DNA from: Clostridiales bacterium
Lineage (GTDB): Bacteria > Bacillota > Clostridia > Oscillospirales > CAG-272
Direction of reading: 5' to 3'
Assembly (NCBI GenBank): GCA_024693345.1
Contig: JAILLB010000070.1
Coordinates: 1-38,796, forward strand
DNA: 38,796 bases
How positions within the stretch are numbered: the stretch's first letter is position 1; every line of letters starts with the position of its first letter. A model generated the notes under the pieces. The model was given only the letters and a program-made list of their open reading frames with translations, did not search any database and was not told the origin of the DNA. The translations under genes were made by a program, and so were the position numbers. Below, piece by piece: positions 1-6,748 of this stretch.

Positions 1-539
1 TCATTTATGGTTTTCCATAATTCTCTTCTAGCTATTACATCAAGCCCCAATGTTGGTTCATCCAAAAACAATATTTTTGGTTTGGAAATCAAAGCTAGAG
101 CAATTGATAATTTTCTTTGCCAGCCACCGGATAATTTTGAAGCTTGCTTTTTGGCAATTTTTTCAAATCCAAACGCTTCATAAATGACTTTTTTTGTTTC
201 ATTTAGTTCTAATTTATCTTGCCCGGATAATTTACCATAGAATTCAATATTTTCTTCAACTGTCAATTTTCTTGCAATGGCAGTCTCTTGCATGGAAATA
301 TCGATAATTTCTTTAATTTTTTCTTCATCTTTCAATATCGAATAATCGAAAATATCAGCATCTCCACTTGTTGGTTTCACAAGTGTAGCAAGCATTTTTA
401 TTGTTGTTGTTTTTCCTGCACCATTTACTCCAAGTAAAGAAAACAATTCTCCTTCATATATTTCTAAGTTTAATCCATCAACTGCAATTACATCTTTATA
501 CTTTTTCGTAAGACTATTAATCTTTATTGCTGTTGTCAT
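1..539 (-). CDS. ABC transporter ATP-binding protein, 3' end cut by the window edge
   Basis: Translating the minus strand from the ATG at 539 gives 179 codons before the window ends. It is the nucleotide-binding subunit of an ABC exporter or importer, hydrolysing ATP on the cytoplasmic face of a membrane partner that is not in the window. Visible motifs are Walker A GVNGAGKT (about residues 37-44), a Q-loop glutamine at 84, the signature LSGGWQ (136-141) and Walker B ILFLDE followed by PTLGLD. The W in the signature is seen in some subfamilies with this LGLD ending. The start overlaps the end of the upstream AbrB-like gene by 23 bases, so the two are one transcript and probably translationally coupled. 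A hand count over the first 120 bases gives about 32% GC, lower than the core genes. Substrate unknown; the C-terminal D-loop/H-loop part is outside the window. Confidence 0.93.
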   Translation of the reverse strand, partial: MTTAIKINSLTKKYKDVIAVDGLNLEIYEGELFSLLGVNGAGKTTTIKMLATLVKPTSGDADIFDYSILKDEEKIKEIIDISMQETAIARKLTVEENIEFYGKLSGQDKLELNETKKVIYEAFGFEKIAKKQASKLSGGWQRKLSIALALISKPKILFLDEPTLGLDVIARRELWKTIN

Positions 540-738
540 TTTTTATCATGCCTCCCATCAACTGGTAGAACACATCATCTTTGATTAATGCAATTCCTTT
601 TTCTTTATCGCCCATCACCATTAAAGTATCTCCTTCTTTGATGTTGAACATTTTTCTTGCTGCAGCAGGTATCGTTATTTGATACTTTGGCCCAACTTTG
701 ACACTTACTATAAACCTATCTTCTTTTATATCTTTCAT
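517..738 (-). CDS. AbrB/SpoVT/MazE-type DNA-binding protein, 73 aa
   Basis: A small swapped-hairpin regulator. Residues 11-55 fit the SpoVT-AbrB pattern: a valine-rich strand, KYQITIPAAARK, then a NIKEGDTLMVM strand. Proteins of this class bind DNA as dimers, either as transition-state-type regulators or as antitoxins. No toxin gene is adjacent, and the next gene encodes an ABC ATPase, so a role as local regulator of that transporter is the simpler inference. The ATG at 738 has a very good ribosome binding site (AAGGAGG, complement near 745-753). A promoter with exact 9-base tandem repeats in its spacer lies just upstream (771-799), which would suit autoregulation. Its reading frame runs 23 bases into the ABC gene. 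Confidence 0.85.
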   Translation of the reverse strand: MKDIKEDRFIVSVKVGPKYQITIPAAARKMFNIKEGDTLMVMGDKEKGIALIKDDVFYQLMGGMIKNDNSNKD

Positions 739-770
739 TGTGATTTGCCTCCTTCTTTTCTTACATTTAT

Positions 771-799
771 ATTATAATCTTACTTTTCTTACTTTTCAA
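771..799 (-). promoter_or_regulatory. Promoter of the abrB-like/ABC operon with tandem 9-bp repeats
   Basis: On the minus strand, TTGAAA (complement of 794-799) and TATAAT (complement of 771-776) are separated by exactly 17 bases. The spacer and -35 contain the direct repeat CTTACTTTT twice (779-787 and 788-796, plus-strand reading). A near copy, CTTACATTT, lies at 760-768. A protein bound to the repeats would block RNA polymerase, so this is a candidate operator for the AbrB-like protein. Operator function is inference. Confidence 0.75.
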
Positions 800-800
800 G

Positions 801-838
801 TAATAAAATAAAAAAGGCTTGATAACGAGTATCAAACC
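801..838 (-). terminator. Rho-independent terminator of tRNA-Glu
   Basis: Read on the minus strand, a nine-pair stem (GGTTTGATA with TATCAAGCC, one G-U pair, five-base loop, 816-838) is followed by a T-rich run through 801. It begins 14 bases after the tRNA CCA and abuts the abrB promoter. Confidence 0.85.
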
Positions 839-851
839 TATGCTTTTAATT

Positions 852-926
852 TGGTGACCCATACGGGAATCGAACCCATGCCTTCGCCGTGAGAGGGCGA
901 CGTCTTAGCCGCTTGACTAATGGGCC
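852..926 (-). tRNA. tRNA-Glu, anticodon CTC
   Basis: The minus-strand transcript folds as a 75-nt tRNA with encoded CCA (complement of 852-854). The acceptor arm GGCCCAT pairs with ATGGGTC with one G-T pair, the T-arm contains GGTTCGATTCC, and the anticodon loop CTCTCAC places CTC as anticodon, decoding GAG as glutamate. A promoter with consensus-like boxes is 10 bases upstream and a terminator is just downstream, so it is a single-gene unit. Its 3' end faces the AT-rich ABC/AbrB segment, the usual orientation for an integration site. Confidence 0.95.
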
Positions 927-936
927 AGTGGTTGTG

Positions 937-965
937 ATTATAACACAACGCATTTTTATTTGCAA
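937..965 (-). promoter_or_regulatory. Promoter of tRNA-Glu
   Basis: Minus-strand TTGCAA (960-965) and TATAAT (complement of 937-942) with a 17-base spacer. The -10 box ends 10 bases before the first tRNA base. Confidence 0.85.
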
Positions 966-1057
966 CACAAAAATACATTAAGAAGTATCATTGCTGTTGA
1001 AATGGCACTTTTGTTGTGATACCATGTACTTGAAATATAGTAAACGAGGAGCAAAAC

Positions 1058-1462
1058 ATGCTTATATCGACAAAAGGAAGATACGCAATTAAGGTAATGG
1101 TGGATCTTGCAGAACACTTTGGACAAGGGTACATTTCCCTGCAAGATATCGCCAACAGACAGGAGATATCTGAAAAATACCTTGAAAATATCATACGTTC
1201 ACTTGTCGCAGATAATCTTCTGGAAGGTCAGCGTGGCAAAGGCGGCGGGTATAAACTCACCAAATCCCCGGATGAGTATTCAGTAGGAACTATTCTGAGG
1301 CTGACCGAAGGATCGCTATCACCGGTTTCATGTCTGACAGAAAGTGGTCAATGCGAAAAATATGACAACTGCAACAGCATAAAAATATGGCAGGAAGCAG
1401 ACCGAATAATCAACGAATACTTCGATAGTGTCAAGTTGACGGCAATGATGGACCAACCTTAA
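1058..1462 (+). CDS. Rrf2-family transcriptional regulator, IscR-like with three cysteines
   Basis: A 134-residue winged-helix regulator of the Rrf2 family. Residues 1-65 carry the typical MLISTKGRYA start, the recognition-helix region ending YLENIIRSLV, and the GKGGGYKL wing. Three cysteines at 92, 99 and 105 (C-x6-C-x5-C) sit where IscR and RsrR bind a [2Fe-2S] cluster, so it probably senses iron-sulfur or redox status rather than cysteine supply as CymR does. AGGAG lies 8 bases before the ATG. It is followed at once by a terminator, so it is monocistronic. No isc, suf or cysteine genes are in the window, and the targets cannot be read from context. Confidence 0.9.
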   Translation: MLISTKGRYAIKVMVDLAEHFGQGYISLQDIANRQEISEKYLENIIRSLVADNLLEGQRGKGGGYKLTKSPDEYSVGTILRLTEGSLSPVSCLTESGQCEKYDNCNSIKIWQEADRIINEYFDSVKLTAMMDQP

Positions 1463-1480
1463 TAGAAACACAATAAATCA

Positions 1481-1516
1481 CACGGGCTTTTTCACGTAAT
1501 TGCCCGTGGTTTTTTG
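1481..1516 (+). terminator. Terminator of the Rrf2 gene
   Basis: CACGGGC (1481-1487) pairs with GCCCGTG (1502-1508), followed by GTTTTTTG. Confidence 0.9.
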
Positions 1517-1549
1517 CCTTTCTTGGAACAATTCTTGGTCCTTTCTCTA

Positions 1550-1578
1550 TTGATTTTTATTTAATAATATGCTACCAT
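1550..1578 (+). promoter_or_regulatory. Likely promoter of the first solute-binding lipoprotein
   Basis: TTGATT (1550-1555) and TACCAT (1573-1578), spacer 17. It would start a leader of roughly 170 nt before the ATG at 1759. The -10 box is imperfect, and TATAAA at 1584-1589 is an alternative without a good -35. Confidence 0.5.
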
Positions 1579-1610
1579 AATCCTATAAAATAGTTTGGTA
1601 CCAATCTATT

Positions 1611-1735
1611 TTAACGCGTCAGTCCGTTCGTCATGCGAGATGTGTCGGACAGGCAATACGCGAACCGCGAGAACGACGGGGATTGCCTGCAACAGTACTA
1701 ATGCAGGAAACACCAAAAGGTGTCGTTCACTGAAA
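1611..1735 (+). ncRNA. Structured 5' leader of unknown class
   Basis: A GC-rich patch in an AT-rich intergenic region that can form at least four helices. P1 is GTCCG/CGGAC (1622-1626 with 1646-1650). P2 is AGGCAAT/ATTGCCT (1651-1657 with 1682-1688), with an internal CGCG-AAC-CGCG. P3 is CCTGCA/TGCAGG (1686-1691 with 1702-1707). P4 is ACACC/GGTGT (1710-1714 with 1719-1723). P2 and P3 compete for CCT at 1686-1688, so they cannot both form fully, as in a switch. The ribosome binding site follows at about 1743. It does not match the conserved cores I know for FMN, SAM, c-di-GMP-I, ZTP, glutamine or T-box elements. Confidence 0.45.
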
Positions 1736-1758
1736 TATACAAAGGAGAAAAAAACACA

Positions 1759-3315
1759 ATGAAAAGAATTGCTACTATTTTGTTAGCAGTTGTAATGTTA
1801 GGCTCTGTACTTGCTTTTGCAGTTTCTTGTAATGGAAATGAATCAAATGTCACAACTGAAAAAGAAGCTGTTGATACGACAACAAGAGCTACAGGCCTTG
1901 TAACTACAAGTGCTGACGAAACCGAAGTAACAACCGAAACAGAGACTGATGTGGTTACTGAAACAACAGAACTCACAGGCAAAGAGCCTCTTCCCGGCTA
2001 TGAAGATGTCGACTTTGGTGGTAGAACTTTCTTGATTGCTGCATGTCATGATGACGATGCTGACTGGGCAGACGCTGCAGACTTCTGGGTTGAAGGCATA
2101 ACAAATGATGCAGTCAATGATGCAGTTTACGAAAGAAACGATATCATGCATAAGCTCTACAATTGTACAATTGAAGTTGATGACGGCGGATGGGACAATG
2201 GATTCAATGCCGCAAAAGCAGCTGGCAATGACAAATATATCGCTGGCTCCGCAGAATACGGTCTCTATGGTTGGGCTAGTAACACATACTACAACATTCT
2301 GAAGCTCGGTATTGACCTAACACAGTCATGGTGGGATCAAAACTTCATCATGGATACAAGCTGTGATGGAAAGCTCTTCGGAATTATAGGTGACTTCTCA
2401 CTTCACGCAATGAGCGCAACATGGATTATGTTCTACAACAAGGACGTTTATGAATCCAAATTCTCAGACATAGACATTTATCAGCTCGTTAGAGAAAAGA
2501 AATGGACTATGGATGTCATGGCTGACATGATTGACAAAATCAAGAACGATGCAAACGGTGACTCTGCATACACATTCTCTGAAGGTGCAGATGCCGATAC
2601 AATCGGTTTGATGACAACAGGACACAACTACAGAGGTTTGTACTTTGCTGCTGGTCTTAGATATGTCACAAAGACAGAACAGACAACTGACGGATCATTC
2701 ATTTCAGCTCTCAGCAATCAGGACAGAGGTTCTGATGTAATGGACAAACTCATTACACTGTGTAACATGGAAGGATATATTGCTGGCGGTTATACAGCTA
2801 TTCAGACAGCTATCCAGAACGGAACAGCTTTGTTCGCAGGCGAAGTTCTTGACGTTCTCAGAAGAATGGCAGGAGCTGATGATCTCAGAGTAGGCGTTCT
2901 CCCGCAGCCACTGTATGAAGAAGGACAGGATGAATATCACTGCTACGTTAACAACCGTGCTGCATTTATGTGCATTCCTACTGCTTTTGCAGATATGGAA
3001 GTTATAGCTGACTTCTTTACACTCTTCGCTTACCATTCATCAAAGATTGTACGTACAGCTTATATCAACACATATAAGTACACATACGCAAGTGATGAAG
3101 AATCAGGCGAAATGGTTGACATTATCGTTGACAGCCGTGTATTTGATCCGGGTTATCTCGGCAACTTCTCAACACAGATGGACGGCTATGTCAGCACAAT
3201 GATTACCGGAAAGAATAACGGTTATACAAAAGCTGCTGCTAGATATGCAAATACTGACACAGCAAAATTGGATGAGTACAAGGAAAAGATTGCTGCCGTT
3301 GACGACAACTATTAA
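1759..3315 (+). CDS. Extracellular solute-binding-type lipoprotein, paralogue 1 (518 aa)
   Basis: A secreted lipoprotein. Residues 1-23 are a signal peptide ending in AVSC, so Cys24 is the likely lipidated residue. A Thr/Glu-rich linker follows to about residue 72, then a globular domain. The domain has features of family-1 ABC solute-binding proteins: the WWDQNF segment, MFYNKDVYE, NGDSAYTFSEG and a late LRVGVLPQPL strand. The chosen ATG has AAGGAG 11 bases upstream and begins the signal peptide; a GTG at 1720 opens the same frame but lacks a signal sequence at its N-terminus. The gene has its own promoter and a strong terminator. No permease or ATPase gene is adjacent, so it is an orphan binder that may serve a transporter elsewhere. 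Ligand unknown; sugars or oligosaccharides are plausible from the family only. Confidence 0.8.
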   Translation: MKRIATILLAVVMLGSVLAFAVSCNGNESNVTTEKEAVDTTTRATGLVTTSADETEVTTETETDVVTETTELTGKEPLPGYEDVDFGGRTFLIAACHDDDADWADAADFWVEGITNDAVNDAVYERNDIMHKLYNCTIEVDDGGWDNGFNAAKAAGNDKYIAGSAEYGLYGWASNTYYNILKLGIDLTQSWWDQNFIMDTSCDGKLFGIIGDFSLHAMSATWIMFYNKDVYESKFSDIDIYQLVREKKWTMDVMADMIDKIKNDANGDSAYTFSEGADADTIGLMTTGHNYRGLYFAAGLRYVTKTEQTTDGSFISALSNQDRGSDVMDKLITLCNMEGYIAGGYTAIQTAIQNGTALFAGEVLDVLRRMAGADDLRVGVLPQPLYEEGQDEYHCYVNNRAAFMCIPTAFADMEVIADFFTLFAYHSSKIVRTAYINTYKYTYASDEESGEMVDIIVDSRVFDPGYLGNFSTQMDGYVSTMITGKNNGYTKAAARYANTDTAKLDEYKEKIAAVDDNY

Positions 3316-3335
3316 TACTTGATTATTCAACTTTC

Positions 3336-3372
3336 ATGCCGTACGGGCAATAGTCCGTACGGCATTTTGTGT
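3336..3372 (+). terminator. Terminator of lipoprotein 1
   Basis: An 11-pair perfect stem ATGCCGTACGG/CCGTACGGCAT (3336-3365), then TTTTGTGTTT. Confidence 0.93.
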
Positions 3373-3401
3373 TTGCGTATTATCAAAAAAGATGGTAAAA
3401 T
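3373..3401 (+). promoter_or_regulatory. Promoter of lipoprotein 2
   Basis: TTGCGT (3373-3378) and TAAAAT (3396-3401), spacer 17, with TGG before the -10 (extended type). The stretch AAGATGGTAAAATAT closely matches the -10 region of lipoprotein 3 (AAGATGATAAAATAT). Confidence 0.65.
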
Positions 3402-3454
3402 ATTCAGTGTTGAAAAACAAATACAAATTCGTTATCTTCAATGGGAGATTCAGT

Positions 3455-5011
3455 ATGGCAAAAAAACTATTAACTGCTCTGCTTTCAGTTGTAATGATTT
3501 TGTCTTTAGTGCTGTTTGTGGCATCTTGCAACAGCGAAAAACAAGAGACAACATCATCAACATCAAATGAAACAACAATTGTTACAAATGACACTGAGAC
3601 CAAAGAAACAACTGTAGTCACGGATGAACCAACAACATCGGAAAGTGTTACCGAGACAACAGCTGAACCCAATGGCCGCGAAAAAATGGACGGATACGAA
3701 GACGTTGACTTCGGAGGATTGGTGTTTAAAATCAATGCCACCGCAACCGATATTTTTAAGCCATGGCGTGATGATTACACGATTTGGGTTGAAGACGTAA
3801 CCGGAAATGCAGTTGACGATGCTGTTTTTGAGAGAAACGAAGTGATGAAAAAGCTATATAATTGTGAAATAGCTGTTGATGCTTCAGGCGGTTCGGCATA
3901 TAAAGCAAGCATTGCTTCCGGCAGTCAGGAATATATCGCCACAACATCGGCATATTCTGTTCTGTCAATAGCAAGCGACTCATACTACAATGTAATGAAA
4001 TTGGACATTGATTACTCCCAGCCGTGGTGGGATCAGAACTTTTTTGAAGATTTGACATGCGATGGCAAATTATTCGCAATGTGCGGAGCATTTAACCTTG
4101 TTCCGAAGAAAGCCGTTTGGATTACATACTACAACAAAGATGTTTATGAAACCAAGTTTTCAAACATCGACATATACCAAATGGTTCGTGACTATGAGTG
4201 GACATTTGACGCAGTAATCGATTTCATAGACAAAATCAAATTTGACGCAAACGGAGACTCTGCATACACATTCTCTGAAGGTTCTGATGCTGATATTCTT
4301 GGATATATGTCAACTGCTCACAACCCAAGATATTTGTATTATGCCGGTGGACATCAATTTGCCTCAAAAAATGAAAACACATATGATGGATATTTTATCA
4401 GCACAATAAACGATCCAAAAGCCATGGATACTCTTGCAGCCGCAGCCAAACTGGTCAAGACTCCGGGCTATCTGGAAACAGGATACTCTTCTTGTGACAA
4501 AGGCGCAATCAACGGAACAACACTGTTCGTTTCAAACGTATTAGGACAACTTGAAACATACGAAGCGGCTGAAAATCTAAGAATCGGTATTCTTCCGATG
4601 CCTATGCCTACTGCTGACCAGCATCGCTATTATCATCTGCCTGACAACCACAGCACCTTCCTCAGTGTACCAGTCGCATATGAGAACATGGAGGTTATAG
4701 CACAGTTTTTGACTTTGTTTGCTTACCACTCATACAAGATTGTTTATCCAGCCTTCTTAAATACGTACAAGTACACATACGCAAGCGATGAAGAATCAGG
4801 CGAAATGGTAGACCTAATTTTGAGAAGTGTCAGTTATGACCCAGGTTATCTTGGAGCTCTGGCAACATCATTTGATGGATATATTCCAACAATGGTTACC
4901 GGTGGAAAACTAAGCAGTTTCACTAATGCTGCCACAAGGTATTCTGCATCTCTTGAGCAAAAAATTGCTGAATACAGAGAAAAAATAGCAAAAATCGACG
5001 ATAACTATTAA
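3455..5011 (+). CDS. Extracellular solute-binding-type lipoprotein, paralogue 2 (518 aa)
   Basis: Same architecture as its neighbours: signal peptide with lipobox FVASC (Cys25), a Thr-rich linker to about residue 75, then DGYEDVDFGGLVFKI and the solute-binding-like domain. It is much closer to paralogue 3 than to paralogue 1. The two share VEDVTGNA, NCEIAVDASGG or a near variant, ILPMPMP, YYHLPDNHSTFLS and YKYTYASDEESGEMVDL. The ATG at 3455 follows GGGAG by 7 bases; an upstream in-frame ATG at 3392 lies within the promoter and would bury the signal peptide, so it is not used. Own promoter and terminator. Binding target unknown; the tandem copies suggest diverged ligands or staged expression of one function. 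Confidence 0.8.
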   Translation: MAKKLLTALLSVVMILSLVLFVASCNSEKQETTSSTSNETTIVTNDTETKETTVVTDEPTTSESVTETTAEPNGREKMDGYEDVDFGGLVFKINATATDIFKPWRDDYTIWVEDVTGNAVDDAVFERNEVMKKLYNCEIAVDASGGSAYKASIASGSQEYIATTSAYSVLSIASDSYYNVMKLDIDYSQPWWDQNFFEDLTCDGKLFAMCGAFNLVPKKAVWITYYNKDVYETKFSNIDIYQMVRDYEWTFDAVIDFIDKIKFDANGDSAYTFSEGSDADILGYMSTAHNPRYLYYAGGHQFASKNENTYDGYFISTINDPKAMDTLAAAAKLVKTPGYLETGYSSCDKGAINGTTLFVSNVLGQLETYEAAENLRIGILPMPMPTADQHRYYHLPDNHSTFLSVPVAYENMEVIAQFLTLFAYHSYKIVYPAFLNTYKYTYASDEESGEMVDLILRSVSYDPGYLGALATSFDGYIPTMVTGGKLSSFTNAATRYSASLEQKIAEYREKIAKIDDNY

Positions 5012-5024
5012 TAATTGAAAAGTT

Positions 5025-5060
5025 GGCCATGCGAGACTATTTTCACATGGCCTTTTTTGT
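5025..5060 (+). terminator. Terminator of lipoprotein 2
   Basis: GGCCATG (5025-5031) pairs with CATGGCC (5047-5053), followed by TTTTTTG. Confidence 0.9.
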
Positions 5061-5069
5061 TCCCGGTGT

Positions 5070-5098
5070 TGATTTTAATTATATAAGATGATAAAATA
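5070..5098 (+). promoter_or_regulatory. Promoter of lipoprotein 3
   Basis: TTGATT (5070-5075) and TAAAAT (5093-5098), spacer 17. Confidence 0.65.
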
Positions 5099-5111
5099 TC
5101 ATATACTAATA

Positions 5112-5127
5112 GATGTGATGGCACATC
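5112..5127 (+). promoter_or_regulatory. Inverted repeat in the leader of lipoprotein 3
   Basis: GATGTG and CACATC form a perfect 6-base inverted repeat around ATGG, 13 bases after the -10 box. It could be an operator dyad or a small 5' hairpin in the message. The other two lipoprotein leaders lack it. Confidence 0.4.
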
Positions 5128-5154
5128 ATTATACAATTCAAGGAGCAAAAATTT

Positions 5155-6693
5155 ATGATGAAAAAATTGCTGACAATTTTACTGTCCGCAGCAATGCTGT
5201 TCTCTGTTTTGATTTTTGTTGCATCATGCAATTCAGATAAAACTGAAACAACCACAAAAGAAAAAACAGAAACAACAGCAAAAGATACGTCCGAGACAAC
5301 TGCCAAAGGTGAAGTAACAACAGATGATGTCACTGAAACAACGGCAGAACCAAACGGTCGTGAAAAACTCAGCGGATATGAAGATGTTGACTTCGGTGGT
5401 CTTACTTTCTTAATCAACGCAACGGTAGCTGACCCGGCCGAAGGATGGCACGATGACAAAAACTTCTGGGTAGAAGACGTTACCGGAAACGCTCTTGATG
5501 ACGCTGTCTATGAGAGAAACCAGGTAATGAAAAAACTTTACAACTGTGAAATAATGGTTGATGCCTCAGGCGGTTCTGAGTATTCAGCAAACATTGCCTC
5601 AGGATCACAGAAATACATAGGAACCACAGCTGCTTACGCTGCTCTTTCAATAGCTAGTGATAAGTACTACAATGTTCTGAAATTCGATGTTGATTTTTCT
5701 CAACCTTGGTGGGATCAAAACTTCTTTAATGATTTGTCATGTGATGGCAAACTGTTTGCTATGTGCGGTGCATTTTCCATCTGCGCAAAAAGAGCGGTTT
5801 GGATCACATATTACAACAAAGATGTATATGACACAAAATTTGCAGACATAGACATTTATCAGATGGTTCGCGATTACAAGTGGACATATGATGCAATGGT
5901 TGAATTCATTGACAAAATCAAATATGATGCAAATGGTGACTCAACATATTCATTTACTGATGGTTCGGATGCCGACATTCTTGGATATGTTTCAACCGGA
6001 CACAATCCGAGATATCTGTATTTTGCAGGCGGCAGAAGATATGTTGTAAAGAGTGAAGATACTTACGATGGCTACTATGTAAGTGCCCTCAATGACGCAA
6101 AGGGTGTTGATACTCTTGAACAAGCAGCCAAAGTTCTTTATGCTGATGGATACCTTGAACTTGGTTACTCAAGCTGTGATAAAGCCATGATGAATGGAAC
6201 AACATTGTTTGTTTCAAACGTAATGGGACAGCTCGAGGTATATGAAACAGCAGAAGATCTCAGAGTCGGTATTCTTCCGATGCCTATGCCTTCAGCTGAT
6301 CAGCAGCGCTATTATCACCTTCCGGATAACCACTCAACATTCCTTAGCATACCAACTTCATATGCTAACCTGGAAGTAATATCACAGTTCCTGACTTTGT
6401 TTGCTTATCATTCATACAAACTCGTATATCCGGCATTCCTCAACACATATAAGTATACATATGCAAGCGATGAGGAATCAGGAGAGATGGTTGATTTAAT
6501 TACAAATTCCATCTGCTATGACCCTGGATATATTGGTTCAATGGTTGTTGCATTTGATGGCTTTATTCTGAATGTCGTTAAAAACAAACGAATCGGCGAC
6601 TTCACACAGGCCGCAACAAGATATACAACAAACTGTGAGTCATCAATTTCTGACTATAGATCAAAGATTGCAAAGATTGACGATAACTATTAA
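5155..6693 (+). CDS. Extracellular solute-binding-type lipoprotein, paralogue 3 (512 aa)
   Basis: Lipoprotein signal peptide with FVASC (Cys25), Thr/Glu/Lys linker to about residue 67, and the same solute-binding-like domain as the two preceding genes. Strongly alike to paralogue 2 through the whole domain, including the Trp-rich FSQPWWDQNFF, the WITYYNKDVYDTKF strand and the C-terminal REKIAKIDDNY-like tail that all three share. AAGGAG lies 9 bases before the first of two adjacent ATGs (5155, 5158). It is a monocistronic unit with its own promoter and terminator. As with the others, no transporter membrane components are nearby. Confidence 0.8.
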   Translation: MMKKLLTILLSAAMLFSVLIFVASCNSDKTETTTKEKTETTAKDTSETTAKGEVTTDDVTETTAEPNGREKLSGYEDVDFGGLTFLINATVADPAEGWHDDKNFWVEDVTGNALDDAVYERNQVMKKLYNCEIMVDASGGSEYSANIASGSQKYIGTTAAYAALSIASDKYYNVLKFDVDFSQPWWDQNFFNDLSCDGKLFAMCGAFSICAKRAVWITYYNKDVYDTKFADIDIYQMVRDYKWTYDAMVEFIDKIKYDANGDSTYSFTDGSDADILGYVSTGHNPRYLYFAGGRRYVVKSEDTYDGYYVSALNDAKGVDTLEQAAKVLYADGYLELGYSSCDKAMMNGTTLFVSNVMGQLEVYETAEDLRVGILPMPMPSADQQRYYHLPDNHSTFLSIPTSYANLEVISQFLTLFAYHSYKLVYPAFLNTYKYTYASDEESGEMVDLITNSICYDPGYIGSMVVAFDGFILNVVKNKRIGDFTQAATRYTTNCESSISDYRSKIAKIDDNY

Positions 6694-6716
6694 TATCAAG
6701 TCTGAAACTACAGATC

Positions 6717-6746
6717 GGGCCATGGCGAATGCCATGGCCCATTTTG
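6717..6746 (+). terminator. Terminator of lipoprotein 3
   Basis: GGGCCATGGC (6717-6726) pairs perfectly with GCCATGGCCC (6731-6740), followed by ATTTTG. It also faces the end of recD2 three bases beyond and may serve both strands, although the minus-strand side lacks a T run. Confidence 0.88.
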
Positions 6747-6748
6747 TG

